In this document: positions 9,371-17,397 of the stretch, one piece after another
How the letters are laid out: each line of letters opens with the position of its first letter
How positions within the stretch are numbered: position 1 is the stretch's first letter
Assembly (NCBI RefSeq): GCF_031843945.1
Contig: NZ_JAVTJJ010000005.1
Coordinates: 1-64,000, forward strand
Length of the DNA stretch: 64,000 nt
Direction of reading: 5' to 3'
DNA from: Paracidovorax sp031843945
GTDB taxonomy: Bacteria > Pseudomonadota > Gammaproteobacteria > Burkholderiales > Burkholderiaceae_C
The notes under the pieces: model-generated
The model's input: the letters and a program-made list of their open reading frames with translations, nothing else
Databases searched by the model: none
Told to the model about the DNA's origin: nothing
Program-made: the position numbers and the translations under genes

Positions 9371-10375
9371 ATGACCATCCAACGCCGCGCCTTTCTCGGC
9401 GCATCCGCTGCCGCCCTGGGCGCCAGCGCCCTCGCCCCGCTCGCCGCCTGGGCCCAGCCGGCCGCCGCCAGCGCCTGGCCGCAGCGCCCCATCCGCCTGA
9501 TCGTGCCCTTCCCGCCCGGCGGCAGTGCCGACTTTCTGGGCCGCCTGGTGGCTGACCGCCTCACGGCCGCCACCGGCTGGACCATCGTGGTGGACAACCG
9601 CGCCGGCGCGGCCGGCAACATCGGGCTGGACGCAGTGGCCCGCTCGGCACCCGACGGATACACGCTGGGCATCGGCCAGACGGCCAACCTGGCCATCAAT
9701 CCGTCGCTCTACGCCAAGATGCCGTTCGACCCGCTGAAAGACCTGGTGCCCATCGCCCTGGTGGCGTCGCAGCCCATGGTGGTGACGGTGAAGGCCGACT
9801 CGCCCCACCGCACGCTGGCCGCGCTGCTGGCCGCCGCCAAGGCGGGCAAGGAGCCGCTGCGCGTGGCCTTCGCCGGCAACGGCACGGTGGCGCACCTGAC
9901 CATCGAACTCATCGAGCGCCGCGCCGGCGTGCAACTGGTCAACGTGCCCTACAAGGGCGCCGGCCCGGCGGTGAACGACCTGCGCGCCGGGCATGTGGAC
10001 TTTTTCATCGGCAATTCAGTCGCCGTGCTGGGCCCGGTGCAGGGCGGCAGCCTGCGGGCGCTGGCCGTCACCTCGCCCGCGCGGCTGAAAGCGCTGGCTG
10101 AAGTGCCCACCATGGCCGAGTCGGGCTTTGCCGGCTTCGACGCGCAGACCTGGTCGGGCGTGGTGGCGCCGGTGGGCGTGCCCAAGACCATTCTGGACCG
10201 CGTGCATGCCGAGGTGAACCGCGTCATCACCCAGCCGGAAGTGCTGACCAAGTTCGCCAACGAGGGCAGCACGCCTGCCGCCGGCCAGACGATAGACCAG
10301 TTCGCCGCGCTGGTGCGCGAGCAGCACCGCACCTGGGGCGACGTGGTGCGGCAGGCCAAGATCCAGATCGAATGA
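9371..10375 (+). CDS. Bug-family (tripartite tricarboxylate transporter) substrate-binding protein
   Basis: This 334-residue protein starts with a twin-arginine-like signal peptide (RRAFLG, then a hydrophobic run to AAWAQ near residue 29). It carries the Bug/TctC family features: PQRPIRLIVPFPPGGSADFLGR just after the signal, VVDNRAGAAGNIG and VPYKGAGPAVNDL. Such periplasmic proteins bind carboxylates for TctAB-type permeases, but no tctA/tctB lies nearby, as is common for Burkholderiales Bug paralogues. Its stop overlaps the next gene's start by 4 bases (ATGA), showing translational coupling. Confidence 0.92.
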   Translation: MTIQRRAFLGASAAALGASALAPLAAWAQPAAASAWPQRPIRLIVPFPPGGSADFLGRLVADRLTAATGWTIVVDNRAGAAGNIGLDAVARSAPDGYTLGIGQTANLAINPSLYAKMPFDPLKDLVPIALVASQPMVVTVKADSPHRTLAALLAAAKAGKEPLRVAFAGNGTVAHLTIELIERRAGVQLVNVPYKGAGPAVNDLRAGHVDFFIGNSVAVLGPVQGGSLRALAVTSPARLKALAEVPTMAESGFAGFDAQTWSGVVAPVGVPKTILDRVHAEVNRVITQPEVLTKFANEGSTPAAGQTIDQFAALVREQHRTWGDVVRQAKIQIE

Positions 10376-11463
10376 TGGGCGCCAAAACCCCTGGAGCGGC
10401 TGAAACGGCGGGGTCGGGCGGCGCCTTCACGGTGCTCGTCACCGCGCCCACGCTGGCGCCCGCCGGCGCCGCGTTGCTGGCCGATGCCGGCTGCCGCGTG
10501 CTGTATCTGCCTGCGGATGCCGCCGATGACAATACCGAACTCACGCGCCTGCTGGCGGCCGAACGGGTGGATGCCGTCATCTCCCGCACCGCACCGCTCA
10601 CCGCCGCGCAACTGGTGGCCTGCCCCACGCTGCGCATCGTCTGCAAGCACGGCGTGGGTGTCAGCAACATCGACGTGGCCGCGGCCAGCGCGCTGGGCAT
10701 TGCGGTGTGCGTCACGCCCGGTGCCAACGCCCAGTCGGTGGCCGAGATGACCTGGGGCCTGATCTTCGCCGCCGCCCGGCGCATCGCCTGGATGGACGCC
10801 GAGCTGCGCGCCGGCCGTTGGTCGCGCTCTCAGGACGGTCTGCAACTGCAGGGCCGCACGCTCGGCCTGGTGGGCCTGGGCGACGTCGGCCAGCGCGTGG
10901 CACGCGTGGCGCTGGCGCTGGGCATGCCGGTGGTGGCGTTCGACCCGGCCCTGCGCGCCGTGCCCGCCGGGCTGGAGGCCGTGCGCCTGCTGCCCGCGGT
11001 GGACGACGTGGTGTGCGCCGCCGACGTGCTGAGCCTGCACGTGCCGCTCAACGTCGCCACGCGCGGGCTGATGGATGCCGAGCGCATCGCCCGCATGCCG
11101 CGCGGCGCGTTGCTCATCAACACCGCGCGCGGCGAGGTGGTGGATGAACCCGCCCTCATCGCCGCGCTGCGCAGCGGCCACCTTTTTGCGGCGGGGCTGG
11201 ACACCACGGCCGCCGAGCCGCTGCCAGCGGGCAGCCCGCTGCTGTCGCTGCCCCAGGTGGTGCTGACCCCGCACGTGGGCGGCTCCACGCCCGCCGCGCT
11301 GGATGCGATGGCCAGCGGCGCCGCGCGCACCGTGCTGGCCGCGCTCGCCCACGGCCGCATCGATCCCGCCTGCTGCGTCAACCCGCAGGTGCTTCCCTTC
11401 CTTCTTGCCGAGTCACCACGCCATGACCACGAACCCGCCCTCTTCCTCCATCTCTGCCGCTGA
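10372..11463 (+). CDS. D-isomer-specific 2-hydroxyacid dehydrogenase
   Basis: This 363-residue NAD(P)-dependent dehydrogenase resembles 3-phosphoglycerate/hydroxypyruvate reductases. It has the Rossmann motif GLVGLGDVGQRVA (about residues 163-175), the catalytic arginine in NTARGEVVDE, the glutamate in TTAAEPLP and the histidine in LTPHVGG. Its start overlaps the binding-protein stop (ATGA), with a second ATG 3 bases later. The last 14 codons overlap the RraA-family gene by 41 bases. The context suggests oxidation or reduction of the imported hydroxy- or oxo-acid. It lacks a C-terminal ACT domain, so it is unlikely to be the serine-biosynthetic SerA. Confidence 0.88.
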   Translation: MMGAKTPGAAETAGSGGAFTVLVTAPTLAPAGAALLADAGCRVLYLPADAADDNTELTRLLAAERVDAVISRTAPLTAAQLVACPTLRIVCKHGVGVSNIDVAAASALGIAVCVTPGANAQSVAEMTWGLIFAAARRIAWMDAELRAGRWSRSQDGLQLQGRTLGLVGLGDVGQRVARVALALGMPVVAFDPALRAVPAGLEAVRLLPAVDDVVCAADVLSLHVPLNVATRGLMDAERIARMPRGALLINTARGEVVDEPALIAALRSGHLFAAGLDTTAAEPLPAGSPLLSLPQVVLTPHVGGSTPAALDAMASGAARTVLAALAHGRIDPACCVNPQVLPFLLAESPRHDHEPALFLHLCR

Positions 11464-12139
11464 CTGGCCGCCCGGCTACCGCATCGGCGCGAGCGCGCCC
11501 CGCCTGCCGGCTGAGCTGATCGACGCCTTCAAGGGCATTCCCGTGGCCGTGGCGGGCGACTGCATGGGCCGCAGCGTGGGCGCCACCGGCCTGCACGGCT
11601 ACCACGAAGACCTGGGCGCCGTGCTGTGCGGGCAGGCCGTCACCGTGCGCGTGCGCCCGGGCGACAACCTGATGATTCACAAGGCGCTGATGCTGGTGCA
11701 GCCCGGCGACGTGCTGGTGATCGATGGCGGCGGCGACGTGACGCAGGCGCTGATGGGCGGCCTGATGCGCACCACCTGCCTGGTCAAGCAACTGGGCGGG
11801 CTGGTGATCGACGGCGCCGTGCGCGACCGGCTTGAATGGGCCGAGGGCGGCCTGCCCGTCTTCGCGCGCGGCCACACGCACCGCGGGCCAGCCAAGGAAG
11901 GCCCGGGCGAAATCAACGTGCCCATCGCCTGCGCGGGCCTGGCCGTGCTGCCCGGCGACCTGGTGCTGGGCGACGCCGACGGCGTGATCGCCATTCCCGC
12001 CGCCGATGCCGCGCTGGTGCTGGAACGCGCCCGCCTGCACCTGGACAAGGAAGCCCGCATCCGCGCCAGCAACCTGGCGGGCACGGCCGACCCGGAGCGC
12101 TTCAACGCCACGCTGCGCGCCAAGGGGTTGCCGGTCTGA
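11423..12139 (+). CDS. RraA-family protein (aldolase/decarboxylase-like)
   Basis: This 238-residue protein belongs to the RraA/HMG-aldolase family. Visible motifs are GDNLMIHKAL, the phosphate- or acid-binding GDVLVIDGGG, and LVIDGAVRDR, which carries the Arg-Asp pair that contacts substrate and divalent metal in 4-hydroxy-4-methyl-2-oxoglutarate aldolases. It is often mislabelled 'dimethylmenaquinone methyltransferase'. It overlaps the dehydrogenase gene by 41 bases, so the two are probably co-translated. With the Bug protein and dehydrogenase it likely forms a short pathway ending in aldol or decarboxylative cleavage of an oxo-acid. The exact substrate is not readable. Confidence 0.87.
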   Translation: MTTNPPSSSISAADWPPGYRIGASAPRLPAELIDAFKGIPVAVAGDCMGRSVGATGLHGYHEDLGAVLCGQAVTVRVRPGDNLMIHKALMLVQPGDVLVIDGGGDVTQALMGGLMRTTCLVKQLGGLVIDGAVRDRLEWAEGGLPVFARGHTHRGPAKEGPGEINVPIACAGLAVLPGDLVLGDADGVIAIPAADAALVLERARLHLDKEARIRASNLAGTADPERFNATLRAKGLPV

Positions 12140-12176
12140 GGGTGTGGGGGTAGTGGCGGGTTTTTGAGCCAAATCG

Positions 12177-12222
12177 GCCTCTAGCGCTTGTCTGATAAGC
12201 GCGTGCAACTATCAATCTTGAT
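12177..12222 (+). repeat. Two-stem intergenic repeat, copy B (degenerate)
   Basis: The first stem (AGCGCTT/AAGCGC) is kept. The second stem is degraded (ACTAT...). It lies 37 bp after the RraA-family stop, in the same direction. Confidence 0.75.
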
Positions 12223-12254
12223 GAAGATGAGTGTGCAGAAACCGGTTCTGCAAC

Positions 12255-12275
12255 GTTATGCGTCGAATGCATAAC
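12255..12275. promoter_or_regulatory. 7-7-7 palindrome upstream of glutamate dehydrogenase
   Basis: The perfect inverted repeat GTTATGC / GCATAAC has a 7-bp spacer. It lies just upstream of a candidate promoter and about 80 bp before the gdh start. It is a candidate operator; the binding protein is unknown. Confidence 0.5.
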
Positions 12276-12292
12276 ACTGAAACACACCGGCC

Positions 12293-12322
12293 TTGGACAG
12301 GTTGTAACGGCAGGCATACAGT
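12293..12322 (+). promoter_or_regulatory. Candidate sigma-70 promoter of glutamate dehydrogenase
   Basis: TTGGAC and TACAGT are separated by 18 bp, about 35 bp before the gdh start codon. The match is fair, and the placement after the palindrome is sensible. Confidence 0.4.
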
Positions 12323-12356
12323 GGCCCTACCAAAACCTCCGATCCGCAAGGAACCC

Positions 12357-13658
12357 ATGTCGAACACCTCCGGCACCCTCGATCAACACCCTGTGCCCTC
12401 CTACCTCCAGGCCGACCACCTCGGCCCCTGGGGCAACTACCTGCAGCAGGTAGACCGCGTCACCCCGTACCTGGGCAGCTTGGCGCGCTGGGTGGAAACG
12501 CTCAAGCGACCCAAGCGCATCCTGATCGTGGACGTGCCGATCGAGCTGGACAACGGCACCATCGCCCATTACGAAGGCTACCGCGTGCAGCACAACTTGA
12601 GCCGCGGCCCCGGCAAGGGTGGCGTGCGCTTTCACCAGGACGTGACGCTGTCCGAAGTGATGGCCTTGTCGGCCTGGATGTCGGTGAAGAACGCCGCCGT
12701 GAACGTGCCCTACGGCGGTGCCAAGGGCGGCATCCGCGTCGATCCCAAGAAGCTCTCGCGCGGCGAGCTCGAGCGCCTCACGCGCCGCTACACCAGCGAA
12801 ATCGGCCTGCTGATCGGCCCGTCCAAGGACATTCCCGCCCCTGACGTGAACACCAACGGCCAGATCATGGCCTGGATGATGGACACGTATTCCATGAACA
12901 CCGGCGCCACTTCCACCGGCGTGGTCACCGGCAAACCGGTTGATCTGGGCGGCTCGCTCGGCCGCGTCGAGGCCACGGGCCGCGGCGTCTTCACCGTGGG
13001 TGTGGAAGCTGCCAAGCTGACCGGCCTGCCCGTTGAAGGCGCGCGCCTGGCGGTGCAGGGCTTCGGCAACGTGGGCGGCATCGCGGGCAAGCTGTTTGCC
13101 GAAGCGGGCGCCAAGGTCGTGGCCGTACAGGACCACACCGGCACCATCCACAACGCCGGCGGCCTCGACGTGCCGGCCCTGCTGGAACACGTGAAGAAGA
13201 CCGGCGGCGTGGGCGGCTTTGCCGGCGCCGACGTCATGGCCAAGGAAGACTTCTGGGGCGTGGACTGCGAGATCCTCATTCCGGCCGCGCTGGAAGGCCA
13301 GATCACCAAGGACAACGCCGGCCAGATCAAGGCCAAACTGGTGATCGAAGGCGCCAACGGCCCCACCACCACCGAAGCCGACGACATCCTGCACGACAAG
13401 GGCGTGCTGGTGCTGCCCGACGTGATCGCCAACGCCGGCGGCGTGACGGTCAGCTACTTCGAATGGGTGCAGGACTTCTCCAGCTTCTTCTGGAGCGAAG
13501 ACGAGATCAACGCCCGCCTGGTGCGCATCATGCAAGAGGCCTTTGCAGGCATCTGGCACGTGGCGCAAGAACACAAGGTGAGCCTGCGCACCGCCACCTT
13601 CATCGTGGCCTGCCAGCGCATCCTGCACGCCCGCGAGATGCGCGGTCTGTACCCATAA
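12357..13658 (+). CDS. gdhA: Glutamate dehydrogenase (Glu/Leu/Phe/Val dehydrogenase family)
   Basis: This 433-residue enzyme interconverts glutamate and 2-oxoglutarate plus ammonia. The substrate region holds K87 (GPGKGGVRFH), K111 and the catalytic K123 in PYGGAKGGI. The dinucleotide-binding motif is VQGFGNVGG. The length and the absence of a long N-terminal extension fit the small hexameric type, often NAD-dependent. ATG 12357 has an AAGGA ribosome-binding site 6 bases upstream; the frame extends upstream but without family similarity. A strong terminator follows at 13711, so it is probably monocistronic, with the palindrome at 12255 as a possible control site. Confidence 0.93.
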   Translation: MSNTSGTLDQHPVPSYLQADHLGPWGNYLQQVDRVTPYLGSLARWVETLKRPKRILIVDVPIELDNGTIAHYEGYRVQHNLSRGPGKGGVRFHQDVTLSEVMALSAWMSVKNAAVNVPYGGAKGGIRVDPKKLSRGELERLTRRYTSEIGLLIGPSKDIPAPDVNTNGQIMAWMMDTYSMNTGATSTGVVTGKPVDLGGSLGRVEATGRGVFTVGVEAAKLTGLPVEGARLAVQGFGNVGGIAGKLFAEAGAKVVAVQDHTGTIHNAGGLDVPALLEHVKKTGGVGGFAGADVMAKEDFWGVDCEILIPAALEGQITKDNAGQIKAKLVIEGANGPTTTEADDILHDKGVLVLPDVIANAGGVTVSYFEWVQDFSSFFWSEDEINARLVRIMQEAFAGIWHVAQEHKVSLRTATFIVACQRILHAREMRGLYP

Positions 13659-13710
13659 AGCGTTCCACGGGATCAGCGGTTCGGCCCACAACGCCGGCTG
13701 CTGCCAAAGC

Positions 13711-13748
13711 ACCGCCAGCGCCCGCATCGGGTCCTGGCGGTTTTTTTT
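13711..13748 (+). terminator. Rho-independent terminator of glutamate dehydrogenase
   Basis: The stem ACCGCCAG / CTGGCGGT has a 15-base loop and is followed by eight T. It lies about 50 bp after the gdh stop and ahead of the convergent gene end at 13777. Confidence 0.85.
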
Positions 13749-13776
13749 ATCGGCCGTCTGCTTTTCGGGCGCCGGC

Positions 13777-14892
13777 TCAGGTGGGCGGGTGTGGCCCGTT
13801 GTCCGCAGCCTGCGCGGCGCCGGCAGGCACCACCCGCAGCGCCATGCAGAACGGCTGCACGCAGGCCGCGCGCCCTGCGTAAGGGCAGCCCGGCGTGTCG
13901 CACGGCGTGCCCTGGCCGTCCTGGGCTTCGTCGTCCGCCGGCGGGCGCCAGCCGCTGGCCTGCAGCGCGGCCATCTGCAGCCAGGGGTCGGCGATGCGCG
14001 GGTCGCGGCCGTAGACCGTCGCGGCCTGCGCGGCCAGCCAGGGGGCGAAATCGATCGACAGCAAGGCACTGGTGCGTGCGCCGTCTGGCTCCTGAGGCTG
14101 CAGCACCAGCGCGAACAGGCCTGAGGCCAGCGCCTGCGGACGGCCGGCGAAAGCGGCCGCCAGCGTGCCTGTTGCCGTGGCGGTGCTCGCCTGGCCGGTG
14201 GTTGCGGCCGCTGGTTGCTCTTGCATCCACGCGGCCGGCACACGCAAGGCCAGCGACAGGTTGCGCGCGCCCTCGGGCGTCTGCACCGTGCCCTGGCCCA
14301 CCAGCCACGTGCGCAGGGGCGGCACGCCAGCGGGGTCGTCGGTCAAGCGTTGCTCCAAGGCTGCCGACCAGGGCTGCGCTGCCACCACGCGCTGCGCCTG
14401 GCCCGGCGCGGTGAGCTGGCGCACCAGCGCATCCAGCACCTGGCGCAGCGGCGCGGCCACGCCGCCAGCGGGCCAGGCCGTGGGGCGCACTGCGGCAGTC
14501 GCTTCTGCTGCCACGCCCGCAGTGGTGCGGGCGGTGCCGCCTGCCGGCGTCTGCGCAGGCCGGCCATTCGATCCGCCAGCGCCTGCAGTCGTGCGGGCGG
14601 TGCCAAGCGCTGGCTCGCCTGCGTTCAGCAGGCTGCCCCGCGCCTGGGCCGACAGGCTGACGCGGTCGGCCTGGGCGGGCAAGGGCAGCGGCAATGGCAA
14701 GGGGGATGGCAGCGGCAACGCGCCGGCGCCGGGTTGCGGGGCGGGAAAGGGAAGGTCCACCGGCCCTGCCGATGCGGCGCGGCCTGCGTCGTTCGGGCGC
14801 AGCAGCATGTTCTGCCGCTGCAGCGCTGCCTCGGCCAGCACGCGGATCACCGGCGCTGTGGGCGTGCGGGACGGGTCGATGGAAGAGGCCAT
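13777..14892 (-). CDS. Hypothetical Pro/Ala-rich protein with C-terminal cysteine cluster
   Basis: I do not recognise this 371-residue protein. After a short N-terminal segment (about residues 1-40) comes a Pro/Leu/Ala-rich low-complexity linker, then a more ordered region (residues 150-330) containing PLRTWLVGQG and LLSIDFAPWLAAQAA. The tail has four cysteines, CDTPGC...CVQPFC, spaced C-x4-C-x7-C-x4-C, which could bind a metal. The low-complexity linker and LSLALR-type strands recall FliK-like proteins, but no flagellar gene is nearby, so I do not assign that. The frame is open to 15063, but ATG 14892 avoids translating repeat copy J. It is downstream of the helicase on the same strand. Confidence 0.6.
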   Translation of the reverse strand: MASSIDPSRTPTAPVIRVLAEAALQRQNMLLRPNDAGRAASAGPVDLPFPAPQPGAGALPLPSPLPLPLPLPAQADRVSLSAQARGSLLNAGEPALGTARTTAGAGGSNGRPAQTPAGGTARTTAGVAAEATAAVRPTAWPAGGVAAPLRQVLDALVRQLTAPGQAQRVVAAQPWSAALEQRLTDDPAGVPPLRTWLVGQGTVQTPEGARNLSLALRVPAAWMQEQPAAATTGQASTATATGTLAAAFAGRPQALASGLFALVLQPQEPDGARTSALLSIDFAPWLAAQAATVYGRDPRIADPWLQMAALQASGWRPPADDEAQDGQGTPCDTPGCPYAGRAACVQPFCMALRVVPAGAAQAADNGPHPPT

Positions 14893-15006
14893 GCCGGTGG
14901 GGGTGCGTGCGTTGAGCGTGCGGGGCGTCGCGAGGTGTGAGCGCAGTGTGGCAGACGCAGGCCGGTGGTGGCAACGCCGCTGGAGCTTCATGCCGCTACG
15001 ATCCAT

Positions 15007-15056
15007 GGCTACTATTTTTATAGCTGCTCGCGCTTGCGGTGTAAGCGCTGGAGGCC
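15007..15056 (-). repeat. Two-stem intergenic repeat, copy J
   Basis: On the minus strand it reads CCAGCGCTT...AAGCGC, then AGCTAT...ATAGTAGCC. It lies 26 bp after the helicase stop, in the same direction as that gene. Confidence 0.85.
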
Positions 15057-15081
15057 AATTCATGTCTTATTTCAGTCGGCT

Positions 15082-17397
15082 TCACCACACCGCCCACCAA
15101 GCGGGCAGCAGCCGCCGCACCTCTGCCCGCCCAAACCGGTCGTCGATGAGATGCACCACGCCTTCGTCGCTGGGCGTGCGAATCACGCGGCCAGCGGCCT
15201 GCACCACCTTTTGAAGGCCGGGGTAGAGATACGTGTAGTCATAGCCCGCGCCGAAGAGCTGCTGCATGCGCGCGCGGATCTGCTCGTTCACCGGGTTGAT
15301 CTGCGGCAGGCCCAGGGTGGACAGGAACGCGCCGATCAGCCGGCGCCCCGGCAGGTCGATGCCTTCGGCGAACGCGCCGCCCAGCACCGCGAAGCCGATG
15401 CCTTCGCTGGTGTCGGTAAAGCGGGCCAGGAAGGTGCGCTGCTCGGCCTCTTGCATGCGCGGCGACTGGCTCCAGTGCGGCAGTTGCGGGTGGCGGCGGG
15501 CGAAGGCGCCGGCCACCTGCGCCAGGTAGTCGTAGCTGCTGAAGAAAGCCAGGTAGTTGCCGGGCTGCTCGGTGAACTGCGCGGCCATCAGGTCGGCAAT
15601 CGGCTCGGCCGATGCCGCGCGGTGTGCGTAGCGTGTGGAGATGTGGCGCGCCACCTGCACGCGCAGTTGCGTGGCGGCGAAGGGCGATTCGACCTCCACG
15701 GCGGCGTGGCCTTCGGGCAGGCCCAGCAGGTCGGCGTAGTAGCGCGTGGGCGCCAGCGTGGCTGAAAAGAGCGTGGCGGTGTGCGCGGCCGCAAAGCGCG
15801 GTGCGAGGAACGGCGCGGGCACGATATTGCGCACGCAGACGGTGGAGCCACCAACTGGGCTGCCTGCGGGCCGCTGTACATCGACGATGGAGTGCGTGTC
15901 GAAAAGCTCGGCCATGCGCAGCGTGTGCAGCGCCTCCAGATAGAAGGCCTGCAGTGCGCCGTCAGCCTGCTCTGGGTGTTCGGCGAAGTGCTCGCCCAGG
16001 GCGTTGCTGCCCTGCTGCAGCGCGGCCAGCAAGGCGGGCGGAAAGCCGGCGTCCTGCACTGCGTAGCCGCTGCCGTCAGGCTGGGACTTGTCCAGCGCCA
16101 CCCACGCGCGCCGCACGCGGTTCAGCGCCTTCTTCACGGCCGGCACGGCCACGGCGGTGGGCGACTGGCGTGCTTCATAGAGCGTGCCGGGCAGCAGCTC
16201 GGCGGTGTACATGCGCCGGCCGCGCTCGACCAGGTTGTGCGCCTCGTCCACCAGCAGCGCCACGCGCCACTGGTTGGCCTGCGCCAGCCCGTGCAGCAGT
16301 CCGCCCAGGTCGAAGTAGTAGTGGTAGTCGCCCACCACCACGTCGGCCCAGCGGGCCAGCTCCTGCGACAAGTAGTAGGGACACACGCCGTGGGCCAGAG
16401 CGGCCTCGCGCACGTGCGCCTGGTCCAGTGCCAGCGGGCCGGTGCTGCTTGCTGCGGGTTGCAAGGCGTGTGCGCGCGCTGCGGGCAGGCGGTCGTAGAA
16501 GCCGCGTGCCAGCGGGCAGGCGTCGCCGTGGCAGGCCTGGCCGGGGTGCTCGCAAGCCTTGTCGCGTGCCACCAGTTCCAGCACGCGCAGCGGCAGTGCA
16601 CCGCCTGTGGCATCGGATGGGTTCAGGCGCGCCAGTGCGTCCAGCGCCACCTGCCGGCCCGAGGTTTTGGCGGCCAGAAAGAAGACCTTGTCCAGCCGCT
16701 CGCCCGGCGCGGCTTTCAGCAGCGGAAACAGCGTGCCCACCGTCTTGCCGATGCCGGTGGGCGCCTGGGCCAGCAGGCAGCGCCCAGCCGTCGCGGCGCG
16801 GTAGACCGCTGCGGCCAGCGGGCGCTGCCCGGTGCGAAAGCCGCCGAACGGAAAGGCCAGCGCGGCCAGCGCTGCATCACGCGCGGCGCGGTGGGCGACC
16901 TCTTGCTCGGCCCAGGCCACGAAGCGGCTGCACTGCAGCTCGAAATGCGCCTGCAGGGCTTGGGCGGTGCAGCGCTCGGTCAACATCGTTTCGGCCTGCG
17001 TGCCGATGTCGAAGTACACCAGCGCCACGTCGATGTGCGCCAGTTGGCGCGCCTGGCACAGCAGCCAGCCGTAGACCTTGGCCTGCGCCCAGTGCAGCGC
17101 GCGGTGCGATGCGGGTTGCCGGTCGAGCCGGCCCTTGAAGGTCTTGACCTCTTCCAGCCGGCCGGCCGCGGCGTCGAAACCATCGGCCCGGCCGCGCACA
17201 CGCAGGTGACGCTCGCCCTGGCGCCAGTCGCCCGCCAGCGTCACCTCGCGCTCGTAATCAGGGCCGCGCCGCGCGGCCACCGTGCCGTGGCCGGCGATGC
17301 CTTCCAGCGCGGTGGGTGCGGGCGTGAAGCGCAGGTCCAGGTCGCCCGCCTTGGCGGTGAACTCGCACAGCTCGCGCACCGCGACGGTGTAGGTCAC
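15082..17397 (-). CDS. XPD/DinG-like ATP-dependent DNA helicase with N-terminal nuclease-like domain
   Basis: This 771-residue protein reads as two parts. Residues 1-170 look like a PD-(D/E)XK nuclease of RecB/Cas4 type: D72 in GRADGF, E83-V-K85, and Q105...Y109. Residues 180-771 are an Fe-S superfamily 2 helicase: Walker A QAPTGIGKT (211-219), four cysteines at 282, 289, 294 and 339 placed to hold a 4Fe-4S cluster, DEAH at 384-387, and C-terminal motif V/VI segments (GFAVLGGAFAEGIDLPGR; QAAGRVIRT). The start is GTG 17397, whose GTGA overlaps the stop of the upstream nuclease gene. A role in DNA repair or defence is inferred. Confidence 0.87.
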   Translation of the reverse strand: MTYTVAVRELCEFTAKAGDLDLRFTPAPTALEGIAGHGTVAARRGPDYEREVTLAGDWRQGERHLRVRGRADGFDAAAGRLEEVKTFKGRLDRQPASHRALHWAQAKVYGWLLCQARQLAHIDVALVYFDIGTQAETMLTERCTAQALQAHFELQCSRFVAWAEQEVAHRAARDAALAALAFPFGGFRTGQRPLAAAVYRAATAGRCLLAQAPTGIGKTVGTLFPLLKAAPGERLDKVFFLAAKTSGRQVALDALARLNPSDATGGALPLRVLELVARDKACEHPGQACHGDACPLARGFYDRLPAARAHALQPAASSTGPLALDQAHVREAALAHGVCPYYLSQELARWADVVVGDYHYYFDLGGLLHGLAQANQWRVALLVDEAHNLVERGRRMYTAELLPGTLYEARQSPTAVAVPAVKKALNRVRRAWVALDKSQPDGSGYAVQDAGFPPALLAALQQGSNALGEHFAEHPEQADGALQAFYLEALHTLRMAELFDTHSIVDVQRPAGSPVGGSTVCVRNIVPAPFLAPRFAAAHTATLFSATLAPTRYYADLLGLPEGHAAVEVESPFAATQLRVQVARHISTRYAHRAASAEPIADLMAAQFTEQPGNYLAFFSSYDYLAQVAGAFARRHPQLPHWSQSPRMQEAEQRTFLARFTDTSEGIGFAVLGGAFAEGIDLPGRRLIGAFLSTLGLPQINPVNEQIRARMQQLFGAGYDYTYLYPGLQKVVQAAGRVIRTPSDEGVVHLIDDRFGRAEVRRLLPAWWAVW

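Noticed and set aside
12327..14243. Long minus-strand open frame (638 codons) over glutamate dehydrogenase
   Set aside because: It is a shadow: gdhA is unmistakable on the plus strand and the antisense product is His/Ala/Gly-rich without any motif.
14640..14720. Short tandem GGCAA/GGGCAGC units that look like a repeat array
   Set aside because: They encode the Pro/Leu-rich linker of the hypothetical protein and are irregular, not a CRISPR or satellite.
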